NCBI GenBank assembly: GCA_020635955.1
Contig: JACJYW010000005.1
Location: 248,001 to 312,000, forward strand
Length of the DNA: 64,000 nt
Reading direction: 5' to 3'
DNA from: Crocinitomicaceae bacterium
GTDB taxonomy: Bacteria > Bacteroidota > Bacteroidia > Flavobacteriales_D > Crocinitomicaceae
Part shown: positions 42,901-50,353 of the stretch, in pieces
Layout of the letters: each line of letters opens with the position of its first letter
Position numbering within the stretch: position 1 is the stretch's first letter
Translations under genes and position numbers: made by a program
The notes under the pieces: model-generated
Told to the model about the DNA's origin: nothing
Seen by the model: only the letters and a program-made list of their open reading frames with translations
Databases searched by the model: none

Positions 42901-45262
42901 CTGGAACAACAGGTTTCTTATAAACGATCGTTCTGGTCTTCGTATCTGAACCAGCAGAATTTGTGCCTGTGATCTTAACTGTATTCGTTCCTTCCACCAT
43001 GTTTAATGGAAGTGTCAATACTTTTGTTGCAATATTGTACCCGAATCCATTTGTTGAATTACCATTTACCCATACCTGAATATTTGAAGCATTGTCAACA
43101 TTCAAAACAGTAGATACCAGGGTGATATTTGGTGTGTTGAACACTTGATTATCAGTAGCAGGATATGAAATGTCTACAATTGGAGGTGCTTTTGGCACTA
43201 CCTTTTTGCGAATTATTGTAGTTGATTCACTATCTGTACCTGCGTTATTAGTAGCAGTGATCTCAATGACATTTGATCCCAATAATAAATTGGTGGTAAA
43301 TGTCATTTGTTTTGAGGATGCAGAATAGGCAAAGTTATATGACTGAATACCATTGATCTTCAATTTGATATCAGATGCACTGTTCACATTTAGTACCTGT
43401 GCAACAACATTATATGAAGAAGTAAACACAACTGTAGGATCGGTAATTGGATCCAGATATGTTACAACTGGTGGTTTAGGCGCTTCCGGTCTATTATAAA
43501 TGATCGTTGTTGCCTCATGGTCAGATCCAACTGAATTGGTTCCTGTAATCGCTATAATATTAGCTCCCTCAATTAAAGCAGTAGGGAAGGTAACTTGCTT
43601 GGTTGAAGCATTGTAAGTGAAATTGGTTTTAGCAAATCCATTAACTGTTACTTTGATATCATTCTTGCTATCCACGTTGAGTACACTTGCCGTAATATTC
43701 ATTGAAGATTGCGTTGTTGTGTACGGATCTGTTGATGGAACAATGAAATCAACAATTGGAGGTTGTTTTACCTGTGGTTTTTCATAAATAATGGTAGCTG
43801 TTTTACTATCACTTCCAGCAGAGTTGGTTGCAGTTACAGTAACTGTATTAGTTCCCTCTTGAAGATTAAGGGTGCTATTCAATCCTTTCGAAGTAACATT
43901 ATAGGTAAAGTCAGAAGTATAATTTCCATTAACATATACTTTGATCTGCGATTTAGAATCAACATTCAATACAGTTGAAGCGAAGCTAAATGTGCTATTT
44001 GCAGTTGTATAAGGTGAGTAAGGCGGATTCGTGATCGTAACGATCGGAGGTTCTACTACCGGAACATCTTTTTTGTAGATGATAATGGTTGATTCATAAT
44101 CCTGACCTGCTTCATTAACACCAGTTATTTCAAAAATATTCTGTCCAGCCTGTAAAACAACATTACTCGAGAATTCATCTGAAGCCACATTATAGCTAAA
44201 GTTGTTATTAATGTTCCCGTTTTGCTTAAATGTAATGTTTTGTCTACCTGCTACATTATGCACATATGCTCTTATAGTAAAGTGATCATAATCTACAGTG
44301 TAAGGACTTACACCCGGATCGTATATATCTACGATAGGCTTTTGAACCGGAGGTGGAGGAGTAATATTATCGGCATTATCAAAATTGTTAATATCCACAC
44401 TGTCTTCAATAATGTGATCAACATGCGTATCGTGATGTCCACCAAATAAATGAAATTTAATTCCGGCACTTGAGTAATGATAAATGTCGTTACCTGTTCC
44501 AGGAAGGATATCAAATTTGTCATCATTTCTTGTCCAGGTCATTTTGTGGGAAATACCTATTGAAGCCCAGGGAGCAACCTGATAAGAGATCCCAACGCCA
44601 AAGCTTCCCATCCAGTCTACTTCGTAATCACCATCACCTCCAGTAACATAAGTTTCATAATTTCCATCTTGTTCTTTAAGGATACTTGTCTTAGTTGAAG
44701 TATTTATATTATCGTAATCATAGATGTTTCCTGAACCATCAAATAGATCTGCTTTGGCATTGTACGCCTTAATACCCAGGCCACCAAAAATTTGGAAATT
44801 CCAGCCTGTGTTTTCTCTTAATCTGTTGGTGTTAAGAGCAAGTTCTAATGAACCACTCATCAGCTGAGTACGGAAGTTTGGAATAAAATATCCCAATGAG
44901 TCCTGATATGTTTGAAGATTATTATTGTAAGCACTCAGACCAGTAGTAGTGCTATCCAACGTGTATGGAGAAGTGTTTTGTCCACCCCACCATCCGTGAA
45001 GGTATCTCAATCTCAGATCCCAGGAGAATAATTTTTGAGATCGCATTCCAAATGATCTACCAAAGGTAAAACCATATCCACCATGGATCAAATTATCAAC
45101 TTCGGTTTTTGTGTGCCATGTTGCACCACCGTTAATTCCAAAAAACCATCTGGAATCTTTATCATAATTCACATAACTTTTTTGGGAAAAAGCACCAAAA
45201 GTGAATGCGAAAGTCAATACTAAAAGGGTAAATAATCTTCTCATACAATTCGTTTTTTTCAT
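36908..45262 (-). CDS. Giant Ig-like repeat protein with N-terminal outer-membrane barrel
   Basis: 2784 residues. Signal peptide MKKTNCMRRLFTLLVLTFAFTFGAFSQ. Residues about 28-300 form a barrel of the OmpA/Omp85-neighbour type (RWFFGINGGATWHTK, LFSWDLRLRYLHGWWGG, VGISYQVAPWASIGISHKMTW). Then 18 Ig-like repeats of about 90 residues follow, each with an N[VI]-x-S/N..I.[VL]..NG motif, F.Y, [LI].EG.N.[VI], and NxxG. A Cys-containing globular part (encoded about 38350-39370) interrupts them, followed by three more Ig-like repeats. The tail is Gly/Thr/Asn-rich with three near-identical 39-residue repeats. No T9SS sorting domain is present. It may be a barrel-anchored, surface-exposed adhesin or scaffold. 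Confidence 0.85.
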   Translation of the reverse strand: MKKTNCMRRLFTLLVLTFAFTFGAFSQKSYVNYDKDSRWFFGINGGATWHTKTEVDNLIHGGYGFTFGRSFGMRSQKLFSWDLRLRYLHGWWGGQNTSPYTLDSTTTGLSAYNNNLQTYQDSLGYFIPNFRTQLMSGSLELALNTNRLRENTGWNFQIFGGLGIKAYNAKADLFDGSGNIYDYDNINTSTKTSILKEQDGNYETYVTGGDGDYEVDWMGSFGVGISYQVAPWASIGISHKMTWTRNDDKFDILPGTGNDIYHYSSAGIKFHLFGGHHDTHVDHIIEDSVDINNFDNADNITPPPPVQKPIVDIYDPGVSPYTVDYDHFTIRAYVHNVAGRQNITFKQNGNINNNFSYNVASDEFSSNVVLQAGQNIFEITGVNEAGQDYESTIIIYKKDVPVVEPPIVTITNPPYSPYTTANSTFSFASTVLNVDSKSQIKVYVNGNYTSDFTYNVTSKGLNSTLNLQEGTNTVTVTATNSAGSDSKTATIIYEKPQVKQPPIVDFIVPSTDPYTTTQSSMNITASVLNVDSKNDIKVTVNGFAKTNFTYNASTKQVTFPTALIEGANIIAITGTNSVGSDHEATTIIYNRPEAPKPPVVTYLDPITDPTVVFTSSYNVVAQVLNVNSASDIKLKINGIQSYNFAYSASSKQMTFTTNLLLGSNVIEITATNNAGTDSESTTIIRKKVVPKAPPIVDISYPATDNQVFNTPNITLVSTVLNVDNASNIQVWVNGNSTNGFGYNIATKVLTLPLNMVEGTNTVKITGTNSAGSDTKTRTIVYKKPVVPAPPTVSFVNPPSSPYLVNAQNYTITANTTNIDSKSQITLLLNGQLVQGGFYTLTANKQILFNTDLIEGNNVFEITVTNQDGSASAMAIVTYKVDVVNCIIPTVGYISPVPYSTVNSPAVTIDAQINNWSTGTSVELFVNGVSQGLMAYNSGTSIASKATTLQEGSNAIKVQVTNDCGRNHATFTLNYVAPEAPCLDPILTPNSPVAQTTQSNTASVQAGVTGITTSNQIAVTLNGVAVAFQYDQGTGTINVNNVQLALGNNTILVTATNDCGNATTSFNIVREECKLPLVSNPSHASGFTSNAPSISFTASIANVDASQIELIVNNISQPFNFSNGVLSSGINLNEGSNSIVINATNACGNTTKTYDINYVVPCVPITVSLVSPTTNQITVTNASFNIQLHVNGSLTASGISATLNGSAVNATYDAVAGDISINGLTLVNGSNTIVVNLTNDCSSKTVTYNVTYNGCQPPVISVSNITSGSTVNTSTIDLIANIQNSNGASNIQLTVNGTTNSFNFDDQSNTLTSTIDLIEGSNSIVITVNGCQVKTQTINVTYTVPCQDVSYSLMTPATTNQTVVDANYAITLNLLEVSGPQQITVSHNGNTRLFSFDAGTHILSINGITLVNGANTIVVNASNACSSKTITYSIQYNGCQPPVITLGSNPASVTTSLYNFTASVTNINNQNDIQVLLNNVPVNIVFDAQSGSISGEVNLNEGTNTIKITANGCQVDTKSFNVTYTVPCNPIVYALSTPAQTETSVADDTYAITLVAQNANANSITVSFNGQSVPFTYNSDIITINGLNLIEGDNNVVVNISNACSSETVTYLIHHNGCNAPVITLGANSSAVTTAAYTFSANISNVSNQSDITLKLNGNNVPFTFTNGNLSAQMTLVEGANTVSLVANGCANANETFTVNYTIPCDPVTYTLGSPATQQSAVNTSSTTITLNVNNVSGQSFISAKLNGATVPFTYANNLITLSNIALLDGNNTIEITFSNDCSTETVTYTIDSDQCVGPVITVPNNNVTTNDALYTFICNVQNISNASEIELKVNGQVVTFNYANGGVTAQISLQEGPNEVMVTANGCETTSVTYNIVYQLPCTAPVITVSSPTTTSSAAYTFTAAVTNVDGASNITVKHNGNVVQHTYSNGSVTANVTLTEGANTITVDAVGCQTVNISHTVDYSVAACGPRFNPGNSEWEFCLITPNGTYNRDDLHNNPNFTYSGPATSAYFKPIAGGGDAIVNGSPYAVQNGQYYLFQGNLTVDVSSSHPGSMGHWEICITSNTVPQYGNGNNKPESPCVASQPEPEHNDDINVNNNGSVQLSSNFCANIKCLGESVVYNNNQDAFVKVQYSIDGGTTWYYFNNDNNVNGGENITVQAPTGSNIVLRAVCTNAQGNWSNTETSNTGSQYVYVLQNGDHAPNFAPAQGQASVETFLAGYVDGQGNVTIGPNDVIYLYELRFVGNIGIDYQDCVMLISMTEGSSCSPPPSSEKVGTKINNNNSNGDPNGNRTDPNNTGNNNTQTNLTPTITNVNPATTSVTSDKAVYDFKVSLGNVKSPNDITLTVNGVKSTAFKFNGNTNELTQSVNLKVGANTIKVEATNGANKANRTYTINYKPTTGVVENGGNNNTLSQSPPKITNINPATTSVKSAVATYSFKAKVENINSQSDIKLAMNGASISGFTYNDKTKEVSVVLRLNSGVNTISLTATSNGKSDSRTYTITYTSTTVEQGGTMNTNSGGTMNTNSGGTTVTKVGPTIKKVAPATESVESTSASYTFKANVANVSSKADIQLTVNGKTITNFTYSSGTGLVTAVISLQNGTNQIRLIAKNEANTATENFTITYKAAVINSNGGTIKTGGNTGGGTTNGGGTTTNGGTIKTGGGTTTNGGTTTTGGTIKNGGTTTNTGGGTTTNGGTIKTGGGTTTNGGTTTTGGTIKNGGTTTNTGGGTTTNGGTIKTGGGTTTNGGTTTTGGTIKNGGTTTNSGGSTKQGGTTTTGGTTSRRG
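36988..37338. repeat. Three 117-bp in-frame tandem repeats in the giant gene
   Basis: Period 117 bp (39 residues): the anchor ATTCTTGATGG recurs at 36991, 37108 and (as GTTCTTGATGG) 37225. The units encode Gly/Thr/Asn-rich sequence such as GGTIKTGGGTTTNGGTTTTGG. Near-identity at the DNA level points to recent expansion or gene conversion. Confidence 0.9.
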
Positions 45263-45472
45263 TCCTGACCATTACCTAAAAGGTATAGTTTGGCCAAAAG
45301 TGAAGGTCTTGAACCTGCCTATTACATTTATCGTACCAAAGTTAAAAAACTATGCGTAATTGCCTAAAAATGGGGAATTTATAAATTATCGGAATTCCAC
45401 CCGTAGTTTTTTGTGTTTCTTTTGTGCTGAGTTTTAGGAGGGTAATCAAAAAAATTAAAAAATTTGTTGAGG

Positions 45473-45505
45473 TTGACATCCATATAAATTAGATTACTAT
45501 CTTTG
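45473..45505 (+). promoter_or_regulatory. Promoter of tRNA-Phe
   Basis: TTG (45473-45475), 22 bp including AC, then TATCTTTG (45498-45505). The -7 box ends 17 bp before the tRNA. It matches the phylum pattern at both boxes, with spacing at the upper limit. Confidence 0.65.
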
Positions 45506-45522
45506 TCCCCACATTTTTGGAT

Positions 45523-45595
45523 GGTGATGTAGCTCAGTTGGTAGAGCAAAGGACTGAAAATCCTTGTGTCGGGGGTTCAATTCCCTCCATCACCA
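45523..45595 (+). tRNA. tRNA-Phe (anticodon GAA)
   Basis: 73-nt cloverleaf: acceptor GGTGATG / CATCACC, D arm GCTC-AGTTGGTA-GAGC, anticodon stem GGACT / AATCC-type with loop carrying GAA, T arm GGGGG-TTCAATT-CCCTC, discriminator A. CCA is not encoded. A terminator hairpin follows at once. Confidence 0.96.
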
Positions 45596-45599
45596 CTCA

Positions 45600-45635
45600 C
45601 AAAACCCATCATGTTAACATGATGGGTTTTTTTAT
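45600..45635 (+). terminator. Terminator of tRNA-Phe
   Basis: Perfect stem AAACCCATCATG / CATGATGGGTTT followed by T7. The flanking CTCACAAAACCCA is found, reverse-complemented, in each of the three repeats that follow. Confidence 0.9.
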
Positions 45636-46002
45636 GCAGTAAGGTGAGACAATCTTGATTGATCGAGCCTGAATGCATAAAAAAACCTGTACGCAGTACA
45701 ATGGGTTTTGTGAGATTGCCCCACCGATAGGAATCGCGACAGCAATTCCAGGCAGTAAGGTGAGATAATCTTGATTGATCGAGCCTGAATGCATAAAAAA
45801 ACCTGTACGAAGTACAATGGGTTTTGTGAGATTGCCCCACCGATAGGAATCGCGACAGCAATTCCAGGCAGTAAGGTGAGACAATCTTGATTGATCGAGC
45901 CTGAATGCATAAAAAAACCTGTACGTAGTACAATGGGTTTTGTGAGATTGCCCCACCCATAGGAATCGCGACAGCAATTCCAGGCAGTAAGGTGAGACAA
46001 TC
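45636..46002. repeat. 116-bp tandem repeat, three copies plus a partial fourth
   Basis: Copies start at 45636, 45752 and 45868, with a partial at 45984-46002. Units differ at only a few bases (CGCAG, CGAAG, CGTAG). Each unit holds GGTGAGACAATCT against AGATTGCCCCACC and GGAAT against ATTCC inverted pairs. It also carries the reverse complement of the tRNA terminator segment (45668-45714 in unit 1). On the minus strand each unit therefore has a terminator-like stem with T7. Open frames on the minus strand here are by-products of the tandem copies. Confidence 0.92.
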
Positions 46003-46046
46003 CTAATTTCTATATGTAATTATTAAGATCTGATTAATTTTACGAC

Positions 46047-46772
46047 ATGAATCTCATTATTGACGAAGGAAATACAGCTTTCAAATTGGCCTTATTTGAG
46101 GATGATTCGTTAATTAGGTCTCATACTTTTGAACCTTTTGAAAGACAAGAAATGCACTCATGGATCAGTGATGCGATATCTTCTATAAAGCATGTCATTG
46201 TAAGCTCAGTGGTGAATAAAGGTCTGGATCTTAGCAGATATAAATTCAATGAATTAACGCTGGACCATAAAACTCCTCTACCATTAAAAAATACGTATCA
46301 AACTCCAGAAACTTTAGGTAAAGATCGTTTGGCGAATGCAGTAGGTGTATGGTTTAGAAATCCTAATGCCAATTCATTGGTCATTGACATGGGGACTTGC
46401 TTTAAATATGATCTGGTAACTGCAGATGGTAAATATTTGGGTGGTAATATTTCACCCGGAATTAATATGCGATTTGCGGCATTGAATCATTTCACCGCAA
46501 AATTGCCATTGCTTAAAAGAAAACGAATTGAGTTTGATTATGGAATAGATACCAATTCGAGCATCTATAATGGAGTAGAGCAGGGTGCATACCATGAGAT
46601 TAATGGATTTATACAAAAGTATCAGGAGCAATTTTCTGAATTAACAATTTTTATGACCGGTGGAGATGCGAAATTCTTTGATAAACGGTTTATATGTGAC
46701 ATCTTTGCAGATTCTGATTTGACCCTGTTTGGATTGAATAAAATACTAACGTACAATGTTGAGAACACTTAA
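46047..46772 (+). CDS. coaX: Type III pantothenate kinase
   Basis: 241 residues of the acetate/sugar-kinase fold. Blocks: IIDEGNTAFKLALFE (phosphate loop), TPETLGKDRLANAVGVW, LVIDMGTCFKYDLVTADGKYLGGNISPG and the late VEQGAYHEINGFIQKYQEQF. CoaX phosphorylates pantothenate, the first step of coenzyme A synthesis, and needs no regulation by CoA. It precedes an outer-membrane protein gene that overlaps it by 17 bp, so the two form an operon. Confidence 0.93.
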   Translation: MNLIIDEGNTAFKLALFEDDSLIRSHTFEPFERQEMHSWISDAISSIKHVIVSSVVNKGLDLSRYKFNELTLDHKTPLPLKNTYQTPETLGKDRLANAVGVWFRNPNANSLVIDMGTCFKYDLVTADGKYLGGNISPGINMRFAALNHFTAKLPLLKRKRIEFDYGIDTNSSIYNGVEQGAYHEINGFIQKYQEQFSELTIFMTGGDAKFFDKRFICDIFADSDLTLFGLNKILTYNVENT

Positions 46773-48216
46773 TGTTCTTTTTTTTACCGTATTTACTGTG
46801 CTTTGCTCATTTGGGCAAAAGGGTACGCATACACCTTATAGCAGTTTCGGATTGGGTGAATTGAAGGGTAATGATTATGCCGCTTTTTCTTCAATGGGAG
46901 GTGTAAGCATGGCATGTTCTGATTCAACGATCATTAATCAGCAAAATCCTGCTTCTTTTGTGCATATAGCCAGACATCAACCTATATTTCAGATTGGTTT
47001 GGATGGAAGATTTTCAAAATTTGAAACGGAAACAAATTCAACCAACCAAAAATTCTTCGGTTTGAATCAGTTCCAGTTAGGTATTCCCATTAAGAAAAAT
47101 TGGGGAGCCGCTTTTGGAATAAAACCTTATTCATTTACGGGGTATCAAATTTCTAATTATGTTGTTGAAGATGGTGATAGTATCAAACTATTTACCAATG
47201 AAGGACATGGTGGGATTAATGATTTCTATTTGGGCGTAGCATACAAGCCGCTACATTACGGCAAGGATACAGTGATTACCAAAACGTTGAAAGATACTAC
47301 AGGTAAGGAAGTTGAATATCAAGTTGCTATTAGCCGAAAACACAACTTATCAATAGGAGCGAATGCAAATTATTTATTCGGATCTAGTACCAAAATAAAT
47401 ACCTTTCAGTATTGGAATTCTGCTTTAGGTTTGAATTCTAAGGTAGATAACTCTCTACGTTTTTCTGGTTTAACATATGATTTTGGGATCAATTATGAAT
47501 TTGGTTTTGGTTCTCAAGTATTGAACACGAAGAAGCAATCTTACCACTCAATTGCCATAGGCGCAACTTACTCACCACGTATAGCGGTTAGAGCATATCA
47601 AGACCTTTTAACCTATTCTTATATTACTATTGGTGGCGGTTTCAATGGGCCTGAGTTAATTTCAGATACGGTTGATTTCATTAACGAGAATCAAGGTAAT
47701 GTAGTGGTTCCAGAAAGTTATAAGTTTGGAATAGAGTACAGAGTGGGTCCAAGAAGTTCAGTTCAAAATTCTCAATTGAGAATTGGTGCAGATGTCAGAT
47801 ACCAAAAATGGAGTGCATATGATGAGAAATTCGGAAGCACTGCATATACCAATAACATGAAAGACAGAATGAATATTTCTGTTGGAATGGAGTGGTTGCC
47901 AACCACAAAAGCGAGATCATACATGAGTAAGGTTAAGTACAGATTAGGTGGAAACTATACTATAACTGAGTTGAATGTATTGAATAATTTGGGTAATTAT
48001 ACCAATCTATCGGCTTATGGCATGAGTTTTGGAGTTGGATTACCGATAACAATAATTAAAAGTTCAAATACAAATATTAATTTTGGGGCGAATTTAGGAA
48101 GGTTAGGAACTACAGATAATGGCTTGATAAGAGAAAATTATGTAGGAGTATTCTTTGGCCTTTCGATCACTCCAGGTTATATGGACCAATGGTTTATCAA
48201 ACGTAAATACGATTAA
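46756..48216 (+). CDS. Outer-membrane protein of the coaX locus
   Basis: 486 residues. Signal peptide MLRTLNVLFFTVFTVLCSFGQ. HTPYSSFGLGELKGNDYAAFSSMGGVSMACSD near the N-terminus and later YSYITIGGGFNGPE and RVGLDWF-like strands suggest a FadL/OmpP1-type barrel. The gene starts inside coaX and is followed by a TPR gene after 20 bp. The cluster coaX, this protein, TPR, lptC, small membrane protein recurs in Bacteroidota, suggesting an envelope role. Function unknown. Confidence 0.8.
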   Translation: MLRTLNVLFFTVFTVLCSFGQKGTHTPYSSFGLGELKGNDYAAFSSMGGVSMACSDSTIINQQNPASFVHIARHQPIFQIGLDGRFSKFETETNSTNQKFFGLNQFQLGIPIKKNWGAAFGIKPYSFTGYQISNYVVEDGDSIKLFTNEGHGGINDFYLGVAYKPLHYGKDTVITKTLKDTTGKEVEYQVAISRKHNLSIGANANYLFGSSTKINTFQYWNSALGLNSKVDNSLRFSGLTYDFGINYEFGFGSQVLNTKKQSYHSIAIGATYSPRIAVRAYQDLLTYSYITIGGGFNGPELISDTVDFINENQGNVVVPESYKFGIEYRVGPRSSVQNSQLRIGADVRYQKWSAYDEKFGSTAYTNNMKDRMNISVGMEWLPTTKARSYMSKVKYRLGGNYTITELNVLNNLGNYTNLSAYGMSFGVGLPITIIKSSNTNINFGANLGRLGTTDNGLIRENYVGVFFGLSITPGYMDQWFIKRKYD

Positions 48217-48236
48217 ATAAACTCAAATTAGCAACA

Positions 48237-49565
48237 ATGAAATTGAAAGCACTTTTTTTCACATTGGCATTAGCAATCACAGCGCATCTTACGGCTAATG
48301 CTCAGGACAAACCTTATAATGATGAAGATTGTAAAAAATACAGAAGTCTTTATTATCAATATTTAAAACAAAAAATGTACGCAGACGCTTGCCATTTCTG
48401 GTCATTGGCGGTTGCGAATTGTGGTGATTCCCTAGACGGAAAATTCTTTAATAATGGTAGAGTTGCTTACATGCAATTGGAAAAGACAGTTGATGAAGCA
48501 AATACGGCAAGAATAAAAGAGATCAACGATACCATTGCATGGATCTACGAACAAAAAATGTTGATTGAAAAAGATCCTGATTGGGAGTTGGATTATGCGG
48601 TATTATTAGTTTCTAATGAAAGTGAGGACTATGCAAAAATCGACAAGTTGTTTGAGAATATTCACATTCAGAAAGAAAACAGTTCATATACGCATATTAG
48701 AACTTATTTCAGACACCTTATCCTGAATAAATTTAATAAGGCTTCTCAAGAACAGAAAGAGGAGATAAGAGCAACAATTATTGATGAGTATATCGTGTTG
48801 TCTGAATATAATGCTGCAGCCATTAAAAAATTAACCGAAGCAGGTGATGATAGAAGTCTTAAACTAGTTAAAGGTTATGAGAGCGCTCAGGACTTTTTGG
48901 ATAAATATTTCTTGAAGATCGCTCAGGATTGTGAAGTTTTACTTCCGGTTTTGGATAAGAAGTTTGAAGGACTTCCAACAGATAAGGAAGCAAGATTGAA
49001 GCAGATCAATAAGTTCATTGCTTTGATGGAAAGACAAAAATGTACTGATTCTGACACCTATGCTAAATTCGTTGAAGAATCTGTAGCAGTGAATCCTTCT
49101 GCTGGTGGATATGCTGGGTTAGGAAATGTGCAGTTGAACAAAGGTCAGGAAAGCAAAGCAGTAGAATCTTTTGAGAAAGCTGTAGAAATGGAAGGAGATG
49201 GAGCTAATAAAAACACTTACTTGTTGGCTTTGGCTAACGCTCAATACAAAGCAAATCAATATAGATCAGCATTCAATACTGCTAAAAAAGTAGGAGGTGA
49301 TCTACAAGGAAAAGCTATGATCATTTGTGCTAATTCAATCGCAGCAACTGCAAACTCTTGTGGAGAATCTACTTTTGCAAGAAAAGCAAACTATTGGTTA
49401 GCGAATGACTATATCAGAAAAGCGGCTAGCTTAGGTGAAGATGTTAGTACAAGCAAATTCTTAAGCAATGCACCTGATACGAACGAAGGGTTTAATGAGG
49501 GTGTATCTGAGGGGTCTTCTGTAACACTTTCATGTTGGGGAGAATCAACAACAGCAAGATATTAA
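48237..49565 (+). CDS. TPR-repeat secreted protein
   Basis: 442 residues with signal peptide MKLKALFFTLALAITAHLTANAQ. Helical repeats dominate: EQKEEIRATIIDEYIVLSEYNAAAIKKL, AGLGNVQLNKGQESKAVESFEKAVEMEGDG and ANAQYKANQYRSAFNTAKKVGG are TPR-like. The C-terminal tail (SVTLSCWGESTTARY) is short. It stands in the coaX-lptC cluster with a 20-bp gap behind the barrel gene. A periplasmic scaffold role is likely. Confidence 0.83.
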   Translation: MKLKALFFTLALAITAHLTANAQDKPYNDEDCKKYRSLYYQYLKQKMYADACHFWSLAVANCGDSLDGKFFNNGRVAYMQLEKTVDEANTARIKEINDTIAWIYEQKMLIEKDPDWELDYAVLLVSNESEDYAKIDKLFENIHIQKENSSYTHIRTYFRHLILNKFNKASQEQKEEIRATIIDEYIVLSEYNAAAIKKLTEAGDDRSLKLVKGYESAQDFLDKYFLKIAQDCEVLLPVLDKKFEGLPTDKEARLKQINKFIALMERQKCTDSDTYAKFVEESVAVNPSAGGYAGLGNVQLNKGQESKAVESFEKAVEMEGDGANKNTYLLALANAQYKANQYRSAFNTAKKVGGDLQGKAMIICANSIAATANSCGESTFARKANYWLANDYIRKAASLGEDVSTSKFLSNAPDTNEGFNEGVSEGSSVTLSCWGESTTARY

Positions 49566-49608
49566 ACGTCAACAGACATATAAAATTTCAAACATTCCTG
49601 CCCTATTA

Positions 49609-50133
49609 GTGGCGGGAATGTTTTTTTGTTTACTATCCGTTTCCTGTGAGAATGATATGGAGCAGATCAAAACTGTCACAGCAACGGATGAAACCCCTGA
49701 TCAAATCATCAACGGTATGCACACCATTTTTTCAGATTCAGGCATAGTGAAATATGAGGTTATTGCTACCAGAGCGGAAACATATGGCGGGGAAAAGGAT
49801 ATGACTATTTTTAAAGATGGATTTGAGGTAAACATCTACAATTCCAAAGATGAAATAGGCTCTCACATAGAAGCTGAATATGCTGAAATGAGGAACACGG
49901 AAAAAATAGTAATCGCAAAAAATAATGTAATTTTCACCAATTATCTGGAGAATCAAACATTGAAAACCGAGGAGTTAACCTGGTTGCAATTGCAAAAGAG
50001 ATTTACTACCTCAAAACAATTTGAGATCTTTAGTGAGAAATATTATGCAACAGGAATTGGATTAGATACGGATGAAGAATTCTCAGATTATGAGATGCAT
50101 AATGTATTGATAGAACGTAAACTTGACGACTAA
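49609..50133 (+). CDS. lptC: LPS-export periplasmic protein LptC-like
   Basis: 174 residues from GTG 49609; ATG 49618 is a fallback. The N-terminal lipobox-like SVSC could give lipid anchoring. The LptC core is TIFSDSGIVKYEVIATRAETY, MTIFKDGFEVNIYNSKDEIGSHIEAEYAEM, KNNVIFTNYLENQTLKTEEL and the closing FEIFSEKYYATGIGLDTDEEFSDYEMHNV. LptC bridges LPS from the inner membrane to LptA. It follows the TPR gene and overlaps the next gene by one base. Confidence 0.88.
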   Translation: MAGMFFCLLSVSCENDMEQIKTVTATDETPDQIINGMHTIFSDSGIVKYEVIATRAETYGGEKDMTIFKDGFEVNIYNSKDEIGSHIEAEYAEMRNTEKIVIAKNNVIFTNYLENQTLKTEELTWLQLQKRFTTSKQFEIFSEKYYATGIGLDTDEEFSDYEMHNVLIERKLDD

Positions 50134-50351
50134 TGGATTTAATGAAAGTGAATAAGCTCCAGATGTATTTCTGGTTCGGAGTAACAGTGATAACATTAAT
50201 AATGGTGATCATCCTTAATGTTCAGGGGACACTTGAAACCTGGTATTATGCCGTTCCTTTGATCTGTTTATTGATGGCCTTAATGAGAAGATGGTTGTAT
50301 AAACGTTTGCAAAAAAGTGCGGCAGAACGTGATGCTGCTTCAAAGAAATAA
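50133..50351 (+). CDS. Small membrane protein of the lptC locus
   Basis: 72 residues. Two hydrophobic stretches (FWFGVTVITLIMVIILNVQ and AVPLICLLMALM) flanked by basic ends (MKVNKLQ, RRWLYKRLQKSAAERDAASKK) suggest a small two-helix inner-membrane protein. It overlaps the lptC stop codon by one base and is thus translationally coupled to it. Function unknown, but placement hints at a link to LPS export. Confidence 0.75.
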   Translation: MDLMKVNKLQMYFWFGVTVITLIMVIILNVQGTLETWYYAVPLICLLMALMRRWLYKRLQKSAAERDAASKK

Positions 50352-50353
50352 TC

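Noticed and set aside
45577..46000. Three long overlapping minus-strand frames in the 116-bp repeats
   Set aside because: They are multiples of one repeat unit read in each frame and have no start context or conservation.
45636..46002. CRISPR array
   Set aside because: Repeats are 116 bp, directly adjacent and without spacers.
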